In this document: piece after piece, positions 1-9,452 of the stretch
Numbering within the stretch: position 1 is the first letter of the stretch
How the letters are laid out: every line of letters begins with the position of its first letter
Assembly: GCF_000236785.1 (NCBI RefSeq)
Contig: NZ_AGUF01000104.1
Location: 1-64,000, forward strand
Length of the DNA: 64,000 nucleotides
Source: Achromobacter arsenitoxydans SY8
GTDB lineage: Bacteria > Pseudomonadota > Gammaproteobacteria > Burkholderiales > Burkholderiaceae_B
Direction: 5' to 3'
The notes under the pieces: model-generated
Database searches by the model: none
Seen by the model: the letters and a program-made list of their open reading frames with translations, nothing else
What the model was told of the DNA's origin: nothing
Program-made: the position numbers and the translations under genes

Positions 1-314
<314 letters not shown>

Positions 315-342
315 TTCGGATCTATTAAGCAGCACACAACCA

Positions 343-378
343 GCGAGGGCGTGATCCCGCCCTCGCATCTCGTTCTTT
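343..378 (+). terminator. Hairpin between tuf and rpsJ, possible attenuator
   Basis: A perfect 9-bp stem (343-351 pairs with 358-366) closes a 6-base loop and is followed by a T-rich but interrupted stretch (367-378, ATCTCGTTCTTT). The stem is strong and the U-tract is poor, so partial termination or an mRNA-processing signal is more likely than complete termination. It sits just ahead of the rpsJ ribosome-binding site. Confidence 0.5.
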
Positions 379-388
379 AGGAAACGCC

Positions 389-700
389 ATGAAAAACCAG
401 AAGATCCGTATCCGCTTGAAAGCCTTCGATTACAAGCTGATCGATCAATCGGCCGCTGAAATCGTCGACACCGCCAAGCGTACTGGCGCCGTCGTCCGCG
501 GTCCGGTGCCGCTGCCCACGCGTATCCGTCGCTATGACGTCCTGCGTTCGCCGCACGTCAACAAGACCTCGCGCGACCAGTTCGAAATCCGTACCCATCA
601 GCGCCTGATGGACATCGTTGATCCCACCGACAAGACCGTTGACGCCCTGATGCGTCTGGACCTGCCGGCCGGCGTCGACGTCGAGATCGCACTGCAGTAA
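389..700 (+). CDS. rpsJ: 30S ribosomal protein S10
   Basis: S10 (NusE) is a small-subunit head protein that also acts with NusB in transcription antitermination. The product has 103 residues, the normal length. It begins [19 protein letters not shown] and contains the conserved [19 protein letters not shown] loop and [10 protein letters not shown]. The ATG is preceded by an AGGAAA ribosome-binding site. In most bacteria rpsJ leads directly into rplC. Here about 410 bases containing two hairpins and a new promoter separate them, so rpsJ appears to form its own unit with or without tuf. Confidence 0.98.
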   Translation: MKNQKIRIRLKAFDYKLIDQSAAEIVDTAKRTGAVVRGPVPLPTRIRRYDVLRSPHVNKTSRDQFEIRTHQRLMDIVDPTDKTVDALMRLDLPAGVDVEIALQ

Positions 701-707
701 TGCCCCT

Positions 708-736
708 CGAACCTGCTACCTTCGCCGGCAGGTTCG
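708..736 (+). other. Stem-loop directly after rpsJ
   Basis: A perfect 9-bp inverted repeat (708-716 with 728-736, arm CGAACCTGC) encloses 11 bases and begins 8 bases after the rpsJ stop. It has no U-tract of its own. It lies 6 bases ahead of the real terminator and may protect the mRNA 3' end or assist termination. Confidence 0.55.
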
Positions 737-742
737 CAAAAG

Positions 743-782
743 ATGGCCGCACTCCCCAGGGATTGCGGCCATTTTGTTTTTT
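743..782 (+). terminator. Rho-independent terminator of rpsJ
   Basis: A perfect 9-bp stem (ATGGCCGCA at 743-751 with its complement at 764-772) is followed by a T-tract at 772-782 broken by a single G. This is a convincing intrinsic terminator that separates rpsJ from the rplC operon. Confidence 0.8.
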
Positions 783-919
783 GGCCGAAACGTCTGAACT
801 GGTTGAGTTAGCGGGCGCTCACTATTTGCGCAGTCGCGTGTACCAGGGCGTTGTTCGCTTTGGGCGCACGGACCGTGGCAAAAATGCGCACGCCAGACGC
901 GCCCAATTGGGCTAAGTGC

Positions 920-949
920 TTGTACTGGCTGGAAAAAACGTGCTAATAT
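920..949 (+). promoter_or_regulatory. Predicted sigma70 promoter of the rplC-rpsQ operon
   Basis: TTGTAC at 920-925 and TAATAT at 944-949 are separated by 18 bases. The -10 box is near consensus. The predicted transcription start is near 956. It is the only good sigma70 match seen between the rpsJ terminator and rplC, and it supplies the downstream ribosomal genes. Confidence 0.65.
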
Positions 950-955
950 GCGAAG

Positions 956-1111
956 CTTGCCATTTTGTGGCAAGTCTGACCATGGACGAAACGCAATCCG
1001 TCTGCTTTTGGAACGGTTTGTTCAGTCCAGGTTGAACATAGTCGTAGGGCAAAGGCCGTTACCTTTTGCCTGATTAGCCCCGACCAATCGCAGTCGGGAA
1101 TGGAGAAAACG
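956..1111 (+). promoter_or_regulatory. 5' leader of the rplC operon, possible autoregulatory RNA
   Basis: The leader predicted from the promoter is about 155 nt. It opens with a perfect 7-bp hairpin (956-962 with 968-974) exactly at the expected transcript start. In E. coli, L4 represses its operon through an S10 leader upstream of rpsJ. In this genome the only leader positioned to control rplD is this one, so it is a candidate L4 target. No E. coli-like sequence was recognised, and the role is inferred from position. Confidence 0.35.
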
Positions 1112-1801
1112 ATGTCGAATTCGACACCCACGCCCGCCGCTCACCGGCTGGGGCTGGTGGGTCGCAAGGTCGGCATGACCCGCATTTTTACCGAGGAAGG
1201 TGAATCCATCCCGGTAACCGTGCTGGACGTGTCGAACAACCGCGTGACCCAAGTTAAGTCGCTGGAAACCGACGGCTACGCCGCGATCCAGGTGGCTTAT
1301 GGCACTCGTCGTGCCTCGCGTGTGGCGCAGCCGCAAACGGGCCACTACGCCAAGGCCGGCGCCGAAGCCGGTAGCATCCTCAAAGAATTCCGCCTTGATC
1401 CCGCTCGCGCCGCTGAATTTGCGGCCGGTTCCGTGATCGCCGTGGAATCCGTGTTCGAAGCCGGCCAACAGGTCGACGTGACGGGCACGACCATTGGTAA
1501 AGGCTTTGCCGGTACCATCAAGCGTCACAACTTCGGCTCGCAACGCGCTTCGCACGGTAACTCCCGTTCGCACCGCGTTCCCGGCTCGATCGGTCAAGCA
1601 CAAGATCCGGGTCGTATTTTCCCGGGTAAGCGCATGGCTGGTCACCTGGGTGACGTCACCCGCACCGTTCAAAACCTCGACGTCGTTCGCGTTGACGTTG
1701 AGCGCGGCCTGCTGCTGGTCAAGGGCGCTGTCCCCGGCCACGCTGGCGCCGACATCGTTGTGCGCCCGGCCATCAAGGCCCCGGCCAAGAAGGGAGCGTA
1801 A
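1112..1801 (+). CDS. rplC: 50S ribosomal protein L3
   Basis: L3 is an early-assembling 23S rRNA-binding protein near the peptidyl-transferase centre. The product begins [19 protein letters not shown] and carries the L3 signature region around [14 protein letters not shown] and the [17 protein letters not shown] loop, which includes the region methylated by PrmB in E. coli. An in-frame ATG lies 12 bases upstream at 1100. The start at 1112 is preferred because GGAG at 1102-1105 sits 6 bases before it and would lie inside the coding region if 1100 were used. It is the first gene of the operon that runs to rpsQ, since rpsJ is uncoupled. Confidence 0.97.
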   Translation: MSNSTPTPAAHRLGLVGRKVGMTRIFTEEGESIPVTVLDVSNNRVTQVKSLETDGYAAIQVAYGTRRASRVAQPQTGHYAKAGAEAGSILKEFRLDPARAAEFAAGSVIAVESVFEAGQQVDVTGTTIGKGFAGTIKRHNFGSQRASHGNSRSHRVPGSIGQAQDPGRIFPGKRMAGHLGDVTRTVQNLDVVRVDVERGLLLVKGAVPGHAGADIVVRPAIKAPAKKGA

Positions 1802-1805
1802 GTAA

Positions 1806-2426
1806 ATGGATCTCAAGCTCCTGAACGACCAAGGTCAGGCCGCTGCTACGTTCAGCGCGCCCGACACCATCTTCGGCCGTGACTTCAACGAAGCGCTGAT
1901 TCACCAGATCGTGGTGGCTTTCCAAGCCAACGCCCGCTCGGGTAACCGCGCTCAGAAGGACCGTACGGAAGTCAAGCACTCCACCAAGAAGCCCTGGCGC
2001 CAAAAGGGTACCGGCCGCGCACGCGCCGGTATGACTTCGTCGCCGCTGTGGCGTGGCGGTGGTCGGACTTTCCCGAACTCGCCCGAAGAGAACTTCAGCC
2101 AGAAGGTCAACAAGAAGATGTACCGCGCCGGGATCCGCTCGATCCTGTCGCAGCTGGCTCGCGAAGACCGCATCGCCGTCGTCGAATCGTTTGATCTGGA
2201 ATCGCCCAAGACCAAGGCTGCCGCTGCAAAGCTGAAGAGCCTGGGCCTGGACTCGGTCCTGATCATCACCGACAGCGTTGATGAAAATGTTTACCTCGCC
2301 ACCCGCAACCTGCCGCACGTTGCTGTTGTCGAGCCCCGTTATGCCGATCCGTTGTCGCTGGTCCACTACAAGAAAGTGCTGATCACCAAGCCGGCCATCG
2401 CTCAACTCGAGGAGATGCTGGGATGA
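1806..2426 (+). CDS. rplD: 50S ribosomal protein L4
   Basis: L4 binds 23S rRNA and lines the exit tunnel. In E. coli it is also the repressor of the S10 operon. The 206 residues include the conserved [12 protein letters not shown] tunnel-loop motif and [14 protein letters not shown]. The start lies 4 bases after the L3 stop, and the end overlaps the L23 start by four bases (ATGA), which suggests translational coupling. The rearranged upstream region raises the question of where L4 would act here. Confidence 0.98.
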   Translation: MDLKLLNDQGQAAATFSAPDTIFGRDFNEALIHQIVVAFQANARSGNRAQKDRTEVKHSTKKPWRQKGTGRARAGMTSSPLWRGGGRTFPNSPEENFSQKVNKKMYRAGIRSILSQLAREDRIAVVESFDLESPKTKAAAAKLKSLGLDSVLIITDSVDENVYLATRNLPHVAVVEPRYADPLSLVHYKKVLITKPAIAQLEEMLG

Positions 2427-2719
2427 ACGCTGAACGCTTGATGCAAGTCATTCTGGCTCCGATCGTGACCGAAAAGGCCACGTTCGTCGCTGAGAAGAAT
2501 CAGCAAGTCGCTTTCCGTGTCGTGGCTGACGCTACCAAGCCGGAAATCAAGGCTGCCGTCGAACTGCTCTTCAAGGTGCAGGTCGAGTCCGTGCAGGTCC
2601 TCAACCGTAAGGGCAAAGTCAAGCGCTTTGGCCGATTCGTTGGCCGTCGCCGTAATGAGCGCAAGGCTTACGTGTCGCTCAAGGACGGCCAGGAAATCGA
2701 CTTTGCGGAGGTGAAGTAA
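2423..2719 (+). CDS. rplW: 50S ribosomal protein L23
   Basis: L23 sits at the polypeptide exit and is the docking site for trigger factor and SRP. It has 98 residues, with [19 protein letters not shown] at the start and the conserved VNRKGK-like segment ([18 protein letters not shown]). It overlaps rplD by 4 bases and is directly followed by rplB with no gap. Confidence 0.97.
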   Translation: MNAERLMQVILAPIVTEKATFVAEKNQQVAFRVVADATKPEIKAAVELLFKVQVESVQVLNRKGKVKRFGRFVGRRRNERKAYVSLKDGQEIDFAEVK

Positions 2720-3547
2720 ATGGCCCTCGTAAAAGTTAAGCCGACTTCGGCTGGCCGCCGTGGCATGGTGAAGGTTGTCAGCCCGAACCTGCACAAGGGT
2801 GAGCCCTACGCGCCGCTGCTCGAAAAGAAGACCCGTGGTTCTGGCCGTAACAACAACGGTCACATCACCATCCGTCACCGTGGCGGTGGTCACAAGCAGC
2901 ACTACCGTGTCGTCGACTTCCGTCGCGACAAGGACGGCATCCCGGCAAAGGTCGAGCGTCTGGAATATGACCCCAACCGTACGGCGCACATCGCTCTGCT
3001 GTGCTACGCCGACGGCGAACGTCGTTACATCATCGCTCCCCGTGGCCTGGAAGTGGGTTCGACCGTGCTGTCGGGCACCGAAGCTCCGATCCGCGCTGGC
3101 AACACGCTGCCGATCCGCAACATCCCGGTGGGTACGACGATTCACTGCGTCGAAATGCTGCCTGGCAAGGGTGCCCAGATGGTCCGCTCGGCCGGCGCTT
3201 CCGCCGTCCTGCTGGCTCGCGAAGGCATCTACGCTCAAGTGCGTCTGCGCTCGGGTGAAGTCCGCCGTGTGCACATCGAATGCCGTGCCACCATCGGTGA
3301 AGTCGGTAACGAAGAACACAGCCTGCGCCAAATCGGCAAGGCCGGTGCAATGCGTTGGCGCGGTGTCCGCCCGACGGTTCGTGGCGTCGCCATGAACCCG
3401 GTGGATCACCCGCACGGTGGCGGCGAAGGCCGTACCGGTGAAGCACGCGAGCCGGTCAGCCCGTGGGGCACTCCGGCGAAGGGTTTCAAGACCCGTCGCA
3501 ACAAGCGGACGAACAATATGATCGTCCAACGGCGCAAGCGCAAGTAA
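2720..3547 (+). CDS. rplB: 50S ribosomal protein L2
   Basis: L2 is needed for subunit association and peptidyl-transferase function. The 275-residue product is standard length and carries the signature [16 protein letters not shown] near residues 220-235, including the functionally important His, and the C-terminal [19 protein letters not shown]. The ATG immediately follows the rplW stop, with a GGAGG ribosome-binding site inside the end of rplW. Confidence 0.98.
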   Translation: MALVKVKPTSAGRRGMVKVVSPNLHKGEPYAPLLEKKTRGSGRNNNGHITIRHRGGGHKQHYRVVDFRRDKDGIPAKVERLEYDPNRTAHIALLCYADGERRYIIAPRGLEVGSTVLSGTEAPIRAGNTLPIRNIPVGTTIHCVEMLPGKGAQMVRSAGASAVLLAREGIYAQVRLRSGEVRRVHIECRATIGEVGNEEHSLRQIGKAGAMRWRGVRPTVRGVAMNPVDHPHGGGEGRTGEAREPVSPWGTPAKGFKTRRNKRTNNMIVQRRKRK

Positions 3548-3559
3548 GAGGCGAACACT

Positions 3560-3835
3560 ATGTCACGTTCGATCAAGAAAGGCCCGTTTGTCGATGCTCA
3601 CCTGATCAAAAAGGTGGACACGGCCGTCGCGGGCAAAGACAAGAAGCCGATCAAGACCTGGTCGCGTCGTTCCACGATCCTGCCCGAGTTCATCGGTCTG
3701 ACGATCGCTGTGCACAACGGCAAGCAGCATGTTCCCGTGTACATCAACGAGAACATGGTCGGTCACAAGCTGGGCGAGTTCGCGCTGACCCGTACGTTCA
3801 AGGGTCACGCCGCGGACAAGAAGGCGAAGAGGTAA
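3560..3835 (+). CDS. rpsS: 30S ribosomal protein S19
   Basis: S19 binds 16S rRNA in the head, in complex with S13. Its 91 residues start [19 protein letters not shown] and contain the family motif [19 protein letters not shown]. Length and order (after L2, before L22) are canonical for the S10 operon. Confidence 0.98.
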   Translation: MSRSIKKGPFVDAHLIKKVDTAVAGKDKKPIKTWSRRSTILPEFIGLTIAVHNGKQHVPVYINENMVGHKLGEFALTRTFKGHAADKKAKR

Positions 3836-3838
3836 GCG

Positions 3839-4168
3839 ATGGAAACTACTGCCATTATCCGTGGGGTTCACATCTCCGCACAAAAGACCCGTCTGGTTGC
3901 GGACATGATCCGCGGTCAGAAGGTCGGCCGTGCGCTGGAAATCCTCACCTTCTCGCCGAAGAAGGCTGCCGTCATCCTGAAGAAGGCTGTCGAGTCCGCC
4001 ATCGCCAACGCCGAGCACAACGACGGCGCCGATATCGACGAACTGAAGGTCACCACGATTTTCGTGGACAAGGCTCAGTCGATGAAGCGCTTCTCCGCTC
4101 GCGCCAAGGGCCGCGGCAACCGTATCGAGAAGCAGACCTGCCACATCACGGTCAAGGTCGGAGCTTAA
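3839..4168 (+). CDS. rplV: 50S ribosomal protein L22
   Basis: L22 spans the large subunit, and its beta-hairpin reaches the exit tunnel near the macrolide site. The 109 residues include [17 protein letters not shown] and a typical tunnel loop with [16 protein letters not shown]. It starts 3 bases after rpsS and precedes rpsC by 9 bases. Confidence 0.98.
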   Translation: METTAIIRGVHISAQKTRLVADMIRGQKVGRALEILTFSPKKAAVILKKAVESAIANAEHNDGADIDELKVTTIFVDKAQSMKRFSARAKGRGNRIEKQTCHITVKVGA

Positions 4169-4177
4169 GGAGTCACG

Positions 4178-4969
4178 ATGGGTCAGAAAATTCACCCCAC
4201 TGGGTTCCGTCTCGCGGTCACCCGTAATTGGTCCTCGCGTTGGTTCGCCGACGACAAGGCCTTCGGCTCGATGCTGGCCGAAGACATTCGCGTTCGCGAG
4301 TACCTGAAGAAGAAGCTCAAGAGCGCCTCCGTCGGTCGCGTGATCATCGAGCGTCCCGCCAAGAATGCCCGCATCACCGTCTACTCGGCTCGTCCGGGCG
4401 TGGTGATCGGCAAGCGCGGCGAAGACATCGAAAGCCTGAAGGCTGATCTGCAGCGCCTGATGGGCGTGCCCGTGCACGTCAACATCGAAGAAATCCGCAA
4501 GCCGGAAACCGATGCTCAACTGATCGCCGACTCGATCTCGCAACAGCTCGAGAAGCGCATCATGTTCCGCCGCGCCATGAAGCGCGCGATGCAGAACGCC
4601 ATGCGTCTGGGTGCCCAAGGCATCAAGATCATGAGCTCGGGCCGTCTGAACGGTATCGAAATTGCCCGCACTGAGTGGTATCGCGAAGGCCGTGTGCCGC
4701 TGCACACCCTCAAGGCCAATATCGACTACGGCACCTCCGAAGCCCACACCACGTACGGCGTGATCGGCATCAAGGTCTGGGTCTACAAGGGCGACATGCT
4801 GGCCAACGGCGAATTGCCGCCGGAAACCGCAGCCCCGCGTGAAGAAGAACGTCGTCCGCGCCGCGCTCCGCGTGGTGATCGTCCGGACGGTGCTCGCACC
4901 GGTCGTCCGGGTGGTCGTGGCCGCGCTCCCCGCAAGGCGGATGCTGCTCCGGCGCCTGAAGGAGAATAA
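4178..4969 (+). CDS. rpsC: 30S ribosomal protein S3 with extended basic tail
   Basis: S3 lies at the mRNA entry and contributes to mRNA helicase activity. The product starts [20 protein letters not shown]. The KH domain is visible with [16 protein letters not shown], which contains the GxxG loop. The C-terminal S3 domain ends near residue 210. It is followed by a low-complexity Arg/Gly/Pro/Ala-rich tail of about 50 residues, giving 263 residues against about 230 in E. coli. Such tails are common in betaproteobacteria. Order (rplV-rpsC-rplP) is canonical. Confidence 0.97.
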   Translation: MGQKIHPTGFRLAVTRNWSSRWFADDKAFGSMLAEDIRVREYLKKKLKSASVGRVIIERPAKNARITVYSARPGVVIGKRGEDIESLKADLQRLMGVPVHVNIEEIRKPETDAQLIADSISQQLEKRIMFRRAMKRAMQNAMRLGAQGIKIMSSGRLNGIEIARTEWYREGRVPLHTLKANIDYGTSEAHTTYGVIGIKVWVYKGDMLANGELPPETAAPREEERRPRRAPRGDRPDGARTGRPGGRGRAPRKADAAPAPEGE

Positions 4970-4971
4970 CC

Positions 4972-5388
4972 ATGCTGCAACCCTCTCGCAGAAAGTATCG
5001 CAAAGAGCAGAAGGGCCGCAACACCGGTCTGGCGACCCGTGGCACCCACGTGTCGTTCGGCGAGTTCGGCCTGAAGGCCACGGGCCGTGGCCGTCTGACC
5101 GCTCGTCAGATCGAAGCTGCTCGTCGCGCCATCAATCGTCACATCAAGCGTGGCGGCCGTATCTGGATCCGCATTTTCCCGGATAAGCCCATCTCGCAGA
5201 AGCCTGCCGAAGTCCGTATGGGTAACGGTAAGGGCAACCCGGAGTACTGGGTTGCTGAAATTCAGCCCGGCAAGGTGCTCTACGAAATGGAAGGGGTTAG
5301 CGAAGAGCTCGCGCGTGAAGCTTTCCGCCTGGCCGCTGCCAAGCTGCCGATTTCGACCACGTTCGTCGCGCGTCATATCGGTGCTTAA
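4972..5388 (+). CDS. rplP: 50S ribosomal protein L16
   Basis: L16 organises the A-site region of the large subunit. The 138-residue protein starts [17 protein letters not shown] and includes the L16 signatures [18 protein letters not shown] and [13 protein letters not shown]. It is separated from rpsC by two bases, so translation is probably coupled. Confidence 0.98.
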
Positions 5389-5399
5389 GGAGTACTAAC

Positions 5400-5591
5400 A
5401 TGAAAGCTAGCGAACTCCGTTCGAAAGACGCCGCCGAGCTCGGCAAAGAGCTCGAAAGCCTGCTGAAGGCACAATTCGGTCTGCGCATGCAGAAGGCCAC
5501 GCAGCAACTGGCCAACACCAGCCAGCTGCGCAACGTGCGTCGCGACATCGCTCGCGTCCGCACCTTGCTGACCGAGAAGGCAGGGAAATAA
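5400..5591 (+). CDS. rpmC: 50S ribosomal protein L29
   Basis: L29 is a small two-helix protein beside L23 at the tunnel exit. Its 63 residues begin [19 protein letters not shown] and carry the family motif [20 protein letters not shown] ribosome-binding site lies at the end of rplP. Length and position are normal. Confidence 0.97.
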
Positions 5592-5593
5592 AG

Positions 5594-5875
5594 ATGAGCG
5601 AAACTCAAAACACCCAAGTGGCCAAGCGCCAGCGCACGCTGGTTGGCAAGGTCGTCAGCAACAAGATGGACAAGACTGTCGTGGTTCTGGTTGAACGCCG
5701 CGTCAAGCACCCCATCTTCGGCAAGATCATCATGCGCTCCGCGAAGTACAAGGCGCACGATGAATCGAACCAGTACAACGAAGGCGATACGGTTGAAATC
5801 GCTGAAGGCCGTCCCATCTCGCGCTCGAAGTCGTGGCGCGTGGTGCGTCTGGTTGAAGCCGCACGTATCATCTAA
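5594..5875 (+). CDS. rpsQ: 30S ribosomal protein S17
   Basis: S17 is a 16S rRNA-binding OB-fold protein. The 93 residues include the motif [18 protein letters not shown] and [14 protein letters not shown]. It is the last gene of the first ribosomal block. In the canonical spc arrangement rplN would follow within a few dozen bases, but here a terminator and about 10.4 kb of unrelated genes intervene. Confidence 0.98.
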   Translation: MSETQNTQVAKRQRTLVGKVVSNKMDKTVVVLVERRVKHPIFGKIIMRSAKYKAHDESNQYNEGDTVEIAEGRPISRSKSWRVVRLVEAARII

Positions 5876-5892
5876 GTAAAAGCAGGACATCT

Positions 5893-5950
5893 GAACGGTT
5901 CGCCGTTCTGATATAAAACGGCAAGGGCTAATCCCCTTGCCGTTTTTTTT
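5893..5950 (+). terminator. Terminator after rpsQ, preceded by a UUCG hairpin
   Basis: A 13-bp stem (5915-5927 with 5934-5946, core CGGCAAGGG) runs into eight T residues at 5943-5950, a strong intrinsic terminator. Just upstream is a second small hairpin with a TTCG loop (5893-5898 with 5903-5908). Together they end the rplC-rpsQ transcript. Confidence 0.9.
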
Positions 5951-5981
5951 CGCCGCTTGGCTGCGGCGAAGCAGAGGAAGC

Positions 5982-6578
5982 ATGCAGCGTTACATGAAAT
6001 CCCGTCGATCAGCCTGGCTGGCGGCCGGCGCGCTTGCCATGGCAAGCGCCGCTGCGTTCGCCCAGAGCCAGGGGCGGTCGACGCCAGTCCCCGCCGTGTC
6101 CGGCACCAGCATTGCCGCGACGGCGCAAACGGATTCCGGCGTAGCGACGCCGAACCACGCCGCGCCGACGCCGGCGTCGGATCCGACGGCGATCGGCCAT
6201 GCGGTGCTCAACGCCGGGCCGGACCCGCGCGTCAAGTTGGATGGACTGTCGCGTGATCACGCGGCGATCTTCGGCACCGACGATCCGGATGAACAGGCGT
6301 TGTTGGACCAGGAGCGTGCGCTGCAGGCGCAACGCGATCAGCTACGGGTGCTGGAGCGAGTGCTGAATGCGACGCCGCAGGGAGCCGATCCGCATCCCCC
6401 CGCCATGATTCCGCTGACCTCCGGCGGTCCGATGAATATGCCCAGGTTGGCGCCCACGCCTTCGGGCTCCCAACTGGATCGGGCGGGTGGCAATTCGCGT
6501 CAGAGCGTCGACGAGATGCAGCGCCGTGTCAACGCGCTGCGGCGCGATGCGGATGTGCTGAGCCAGGGCGGGCGCTAG
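5982..6578 (+). CDS. Exported protein of unknown function, Ala/Pro-rich
   Basis: The family is not recognised. The 198-residue product has a Sec signal peptide: basic MQRYMKSRRS, a hydrophobic stretch of about 17 residues (AWLAAGALAMASAAAF), and a probable AFA|Q cleavage site. The mature part is low-complexity (Ala, Pro, Thr, Gly). It has a short charged helical segment near residues 105-130 (LLDQERALQAQRDQLRVLE) and a second one at the C-terminus (DEMQRRVNALRRDADVL). These could be coiled coils, so it is probably periplasmic. An alternative ATG at 5994 would keep the signal peptide. Its stop shares the palindrome CTAG at 6575-6578 with the convergent livM stop. Confidence 0.7.
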   Translation: MQRYMKSRRSAWLAAGALAMASAAAFAQSQGRSTPVPAVSGTSIAATAQTDSGVATPNHAAPTPASDPTAIGHAVLNAGPDPRVKLDGLSRDHAAIFGTDDPDEQALLDQERALQAQRDQLRVLERVLNATPQGADPHPPAMIPLTSGGPMNMPRLAPTPSGSQLDRAGGNSRQSVDEMQRRVNALRRDADVLSQGGR

Positions 6579-7681
6579 CGCAGGCCACGGGATTTCGGAA
6601 GCGCGGTATGGCCCGTGGGGCGCCGCGCGAGTTCCCGCAGCCGTCCCGCGATACCCGTAGGAAAGTAATACACCGACAGCACGAACAGAATGCCCAGCCA
6701 CAACAGCCAGCGGTCTGGTTCGAACAGCAAGGCTAATGGCGGGATGCCCGACACGACCTCGTGCACCGCGTGCAGCCCGTCCTGCAGGTAGCTCTGAGCG
6801 AACACGAACAGGGTGGCGCCGACGACCGCTCCGTACATGGTCCCCATCCCGCCGATCACGACCATCAGCAGGATGTTGAGCATGATCTCGAATGACAGGG
6901 TTGTGTCCGGGCCGTTGTAGCGCAGCCATAGCGCGTACATCGCTCCCGCCAGCGTTGCGAAAGCGGCCGCCAGCAGATTCGACAGGCTGCGGTACAGCAC
7001 GGTCCGATAGCCGATGGCTTCGGCGCGGAACGGGTTTTCGCGGATCGCCTGCAGCACGCGGCCGAACGGGGAATTCACGATGCGCAACAGCATCAGGAAG
7101 AGCACCAGGCAGACCGCCGCAATCAGGTAGTAAGTGATGATCCGCCCATCCACGGCGACACCGAACAAGGGCTCCGAAAAGGGGCGAAACGCGGGCCGCA
7201 GCATTTGCGGCACCTTGAAGTTCAGGCCGTCTTCTCCGCCCGTCAGGTCCGACAGTTGCGACACCAGTGTCTGGAATGCGGCAGCCACGGCCAAGGTGAT
7301 CATGGCGTAGAAGATGGCGCGCACGCGAAGGCTGGCAAGGCCGATCAGCAAGGCAAAGGCCAGCGAAACCGCCATTCCCCCCGCAACACCCGTAAACACC
7401 GCGGTCCACCCCGGCTCCATGCGTATGCTGGCGATCGCCACGCCATACGCGCCTATCCCGAAGAACATGGTGTGCGCGAAGCTCACGATGCCGGTGTACC
7501 CCAACAGCAGGTCATAGCTGGCGACCAGAATGATGAAGACAAGGATCTTCGCCGCCACGGCAAGCGCCTTCGGGCCCGGGAACAGGAACGGCGCAGCGGC
7601 CAACGCGGCCACAATCGCCATGAGCAGCAGCGCCAGGATCGCGCTGCGTGGAGGGTCGCCGGAAAGCAGGCGAAACGACAT
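6575..7681 (-). CDS. livM: Branched-chain amino acid-type ABC transporter permease, LivM family
   Basis: This is one of the two inner-membrane permease subunits of a HAAT-family importer. The start is taken at the ATG giving MSFRLLSGDPPRSAIL, with livH 11 bases upstream. The 368-residue product has about nine to ten hydrophobic segments. It also shows the LivM hallmarks SYDLLLGYTGIVSFAHTMF near residues 55-75 and the cytoplasmic coupling segment VNSPFGRVLQAIRENPFRA, where ATPases dock. It is the last gene of the hydrolase-ABC operon. The substrate cannot be read from sequence; the family transports amino acids, amides, urea and aromatic or aliphatic acids. Confidence 0.9.
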   Translation of the reverse strand: MSFRLLSGDPPRSAILALLLMAIVAALAAAPFLFPGPKALAVAAKILVFIILVASYDLLLGYTGIVSFAHTMFFGIGAYGVAIASIRMEPGWTAVFTGVAGGMAVSLAFALLIGLASLRVRAIFYAMITLAVAAAFQTLVSQLSDLTGGEDGLNFKVPQMLRPAFRPFSEPLFGVAVDGRIITYYLIAAVCLVLFLMLLRIVNSPFGRVLQAIRENPFRAEAIGYRTVLYRSLSNLLAAAFATLAGAMYALWLRYNGPDTTLSFEIMLNILLMVVIGGMGTMYGAVVGATLFVFAQSYLQDGLHAVHEVVSGIPPLALLFEPDRWLLWLGILFVLSVYYFPTGIAGRLRELARRPTGHTALPKSRGLR

Positions 7682-7692
7682 GTCGGCGGCTC

Positions 7693-8703
7693 CTAGCGGT
7701 TCGTGACGGGATACACGCCTTGCGGCCGCCACAGCAGGATGGCGACCATCAGCGCAATGTTCGAGAACAGGGCGGCCTTGGGCATCAGAAAGCCGGTGTA
7801 GTTCGCCATCAGCCCGACCAGCAGCGCGCCGATGAGACAACCCACGGTGGAGCCCAGGCCGCCGATCATGATGACAATGAAGATCAGCACATTCACCTGC
7901 GCGCCAAGCTGGGGAACGATCGACTGCTGATACATCCCCCACAACACGCCGCCCAGCCCTGCCAGCATCGACCCAGCGACGAACACGCCGACGAACAGGT
8001 GGCGGATCCGGTAGCCCAGGCTTTCGACCATCTCGCGGTCTTCGACGCCGGCGCGAATCAGGAGGCCGAGCTTGCTGCGATTGAGCACCCACAGCATGCC
8101 GCCAAGTACGGCCAATCCGACCAGCAGCGCGACGACACGGTACTTCTCGATGGCGGCATCGCCCAGCAGGAATGCGCCGCGCAGCGACTCCGGCAACGGC
8201 AGCGTGATCGTCTGCGGCCCCCACATCATCTTGATGATCTCTTCGCCGATGATCATGCCGCCCATGGTGATGAGAATCTGCTTGAGATGCTGGCCATAGA
8301 CCGGGCGCACAATGACGCGTTCGAACGCAAGGCCCACCGCGCCCGCCACCAGCATGCCGACGATCATGGCGGGCAGTACTGCGAGCAGATTGGTCCAAAG
8401 GCTGCCGGATTGCGTCCAGTCCGCCATGGATCCCAGGACGGTTGCCGCCATATAGGCGCCGATCGCGATAAACAGCCCGTGCCCGAAATTCAGCACGTCC
8501 ATCAGACCAAATACCAGCGTCATGCCTGACGCCACGATGAAAATGATCATGCCCATGGCCAGGCCCGCGAAGGTCAACGTCACCCAGGTGGAGAACGAGC
8601 CGACCAGAGGCAGCGCAATGGCCGCCAGCGCCACGACCAGGAGGGCGGGCAAAAGATCCGCGCGCGCCCGCGGCAGCGGGGCTTCGATGTCTAGCGTATT
8701 CAT
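7693..8703 (-). CDS. livH: Branched-chain amino acid-type ABC transporter permease, LivH family
   Basis: This is the second permease subunit of the same importer. The 336 residues are mostly hydrophobic. They include the family segment SGMTLVFGLMDVLNFGHG near residues 58-76 and the coupling region IRAGVEDREMVESLGYRIR. The family minimum is about 290 residues; the extra N-terminal part is a charged leader (MNTLDIEAPLPRARADL). Its start overlaps the end of livF by 4 bases, so expression is coupled. Confidence 0.9.
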   Translation of the reverse strand: MNTLDIEAPLPRARADLLPALLVVALAAIALPLVGSFSTWVTLTFAGLAMGMIIFIVASGMTLVFGLMDVLNFGHGLFIAIGAYMAATVLGSMADWTQSGSLWTNLLAVLPAMIVGMLVAGAVGLAFERVIVRPVYGQHLKQILITMGGMIIGEEIIKMMWGPQTITLPLPESLRGAFLLGDAAIEKYRVVALLVGLAVLGGMLWVLNRSKLGLLIRAGVEDREMVESLGYRIRHLFVGVFVAGSMLAGLGGVLWGMYQQSIVPQLGAQVNVLIFIVIMIGGLGSTVGCLIGALLVGLMANYTGFLMPKAALFSNIALMVAILLWRPQGVYPVTNR

Positions 8704-9452
8704 TGGTGGCTTCCCAGTGACAGGCCCAGCAGGCGTGTCTGCAGCGCGTCGTCCGCAGCCAGCTCTTCCATGGCGCCGGCGTGCACGACCTTGCCGTTGT
8801 CCATGACCGCGGCATAGTCGCCGACGCGGCGGGCGAAGTTGAAGTTCTGTTCAACCAGCAAGATGGTGGTAGACGCTTGCTTGAGTTCGATGAAAGCGTC
8901 GATCATGTTCTGGATGATGGCGGGCGCGAGGCCCTTGCTGGGTTCGTCCACCAGCAGCAGGCGGCGCGGCTCGATGATCGCGCGCGCCATGGCCAGCATC
9001 TGCTTCTGACCGCCCGACAGCTTGCCCGCGGGATGAAGCCAGAATTTCCTGAGCGCAGGGAAGAAGCCGAAAATCCACTCCAATCTTGCCGTGTCCAGCT
9101 GGCCGGCATTCCTGGCGCCACGCGCTGCCAGCAGGATGTTCTCTTTCACGGACAAGTCGCCGAAGATGCCCATGTTCTCGGGTACGTAAGCCATGCCCAT
9201 GCGCGCCATGTCCGGCGGCGATGTGCGCGCGCCGGGCCCGCCGATCTGTGCGCCATCGAAGCTGACCTGCCCTTGCGAGGCGCGCCATAGTCCCATGATC
9301 GTGCGCAGCGTGGTGGTCTTGCCGGCGCCGTTTCGTCCAAGCAGCATGGTGACGGCAGAAGGCGGCACGCGGAGGTTCACGCCGTGCAGGATGTGATACG
9401 CGCCGATGTGCGTATGCACGTCCTTCATTTCAACAAGGGGCGTCGACGTCAT
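8700..9452 (-). CDS. livF: ABC transporter ATP-binding protein, LivF family
   Basis: This is one of two cytoplasmic ATPases powering the importer. The 250 residues contain Walker A (GRNGAGKT near residue 40), the ABC signature LSGGQKQ, Walker B with LLLVDEPSKGL, and the H-loop region LLVEQNF. The serine in EPSKGLAP is typical of LivF. It overlaps livG and livH by 4 bases each. Confidence 0.93.
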   Translation of the reverse strand: MTSTPLVEMKDVHTHIGAYHILHGVNLRVPPSAVTMLLGRNGAGKTTTLRTIMGLWRASQGQVSFDGAQIGGPGARTSPPDMARMGMAYVPENMGIFGDLSVKENILLAARGARNAGQLDTARLEWIFGFFPALRKFWLHPAGKLSGGQKQMLAMARAIIEPRRLLLVDEPSKGLAPAIIQNMIDAFIELKQASTTILLVEQNFNFARRVGDYAAVMDNGKVVHAGAMEELAADDALQTRLLGLSLGSHQ

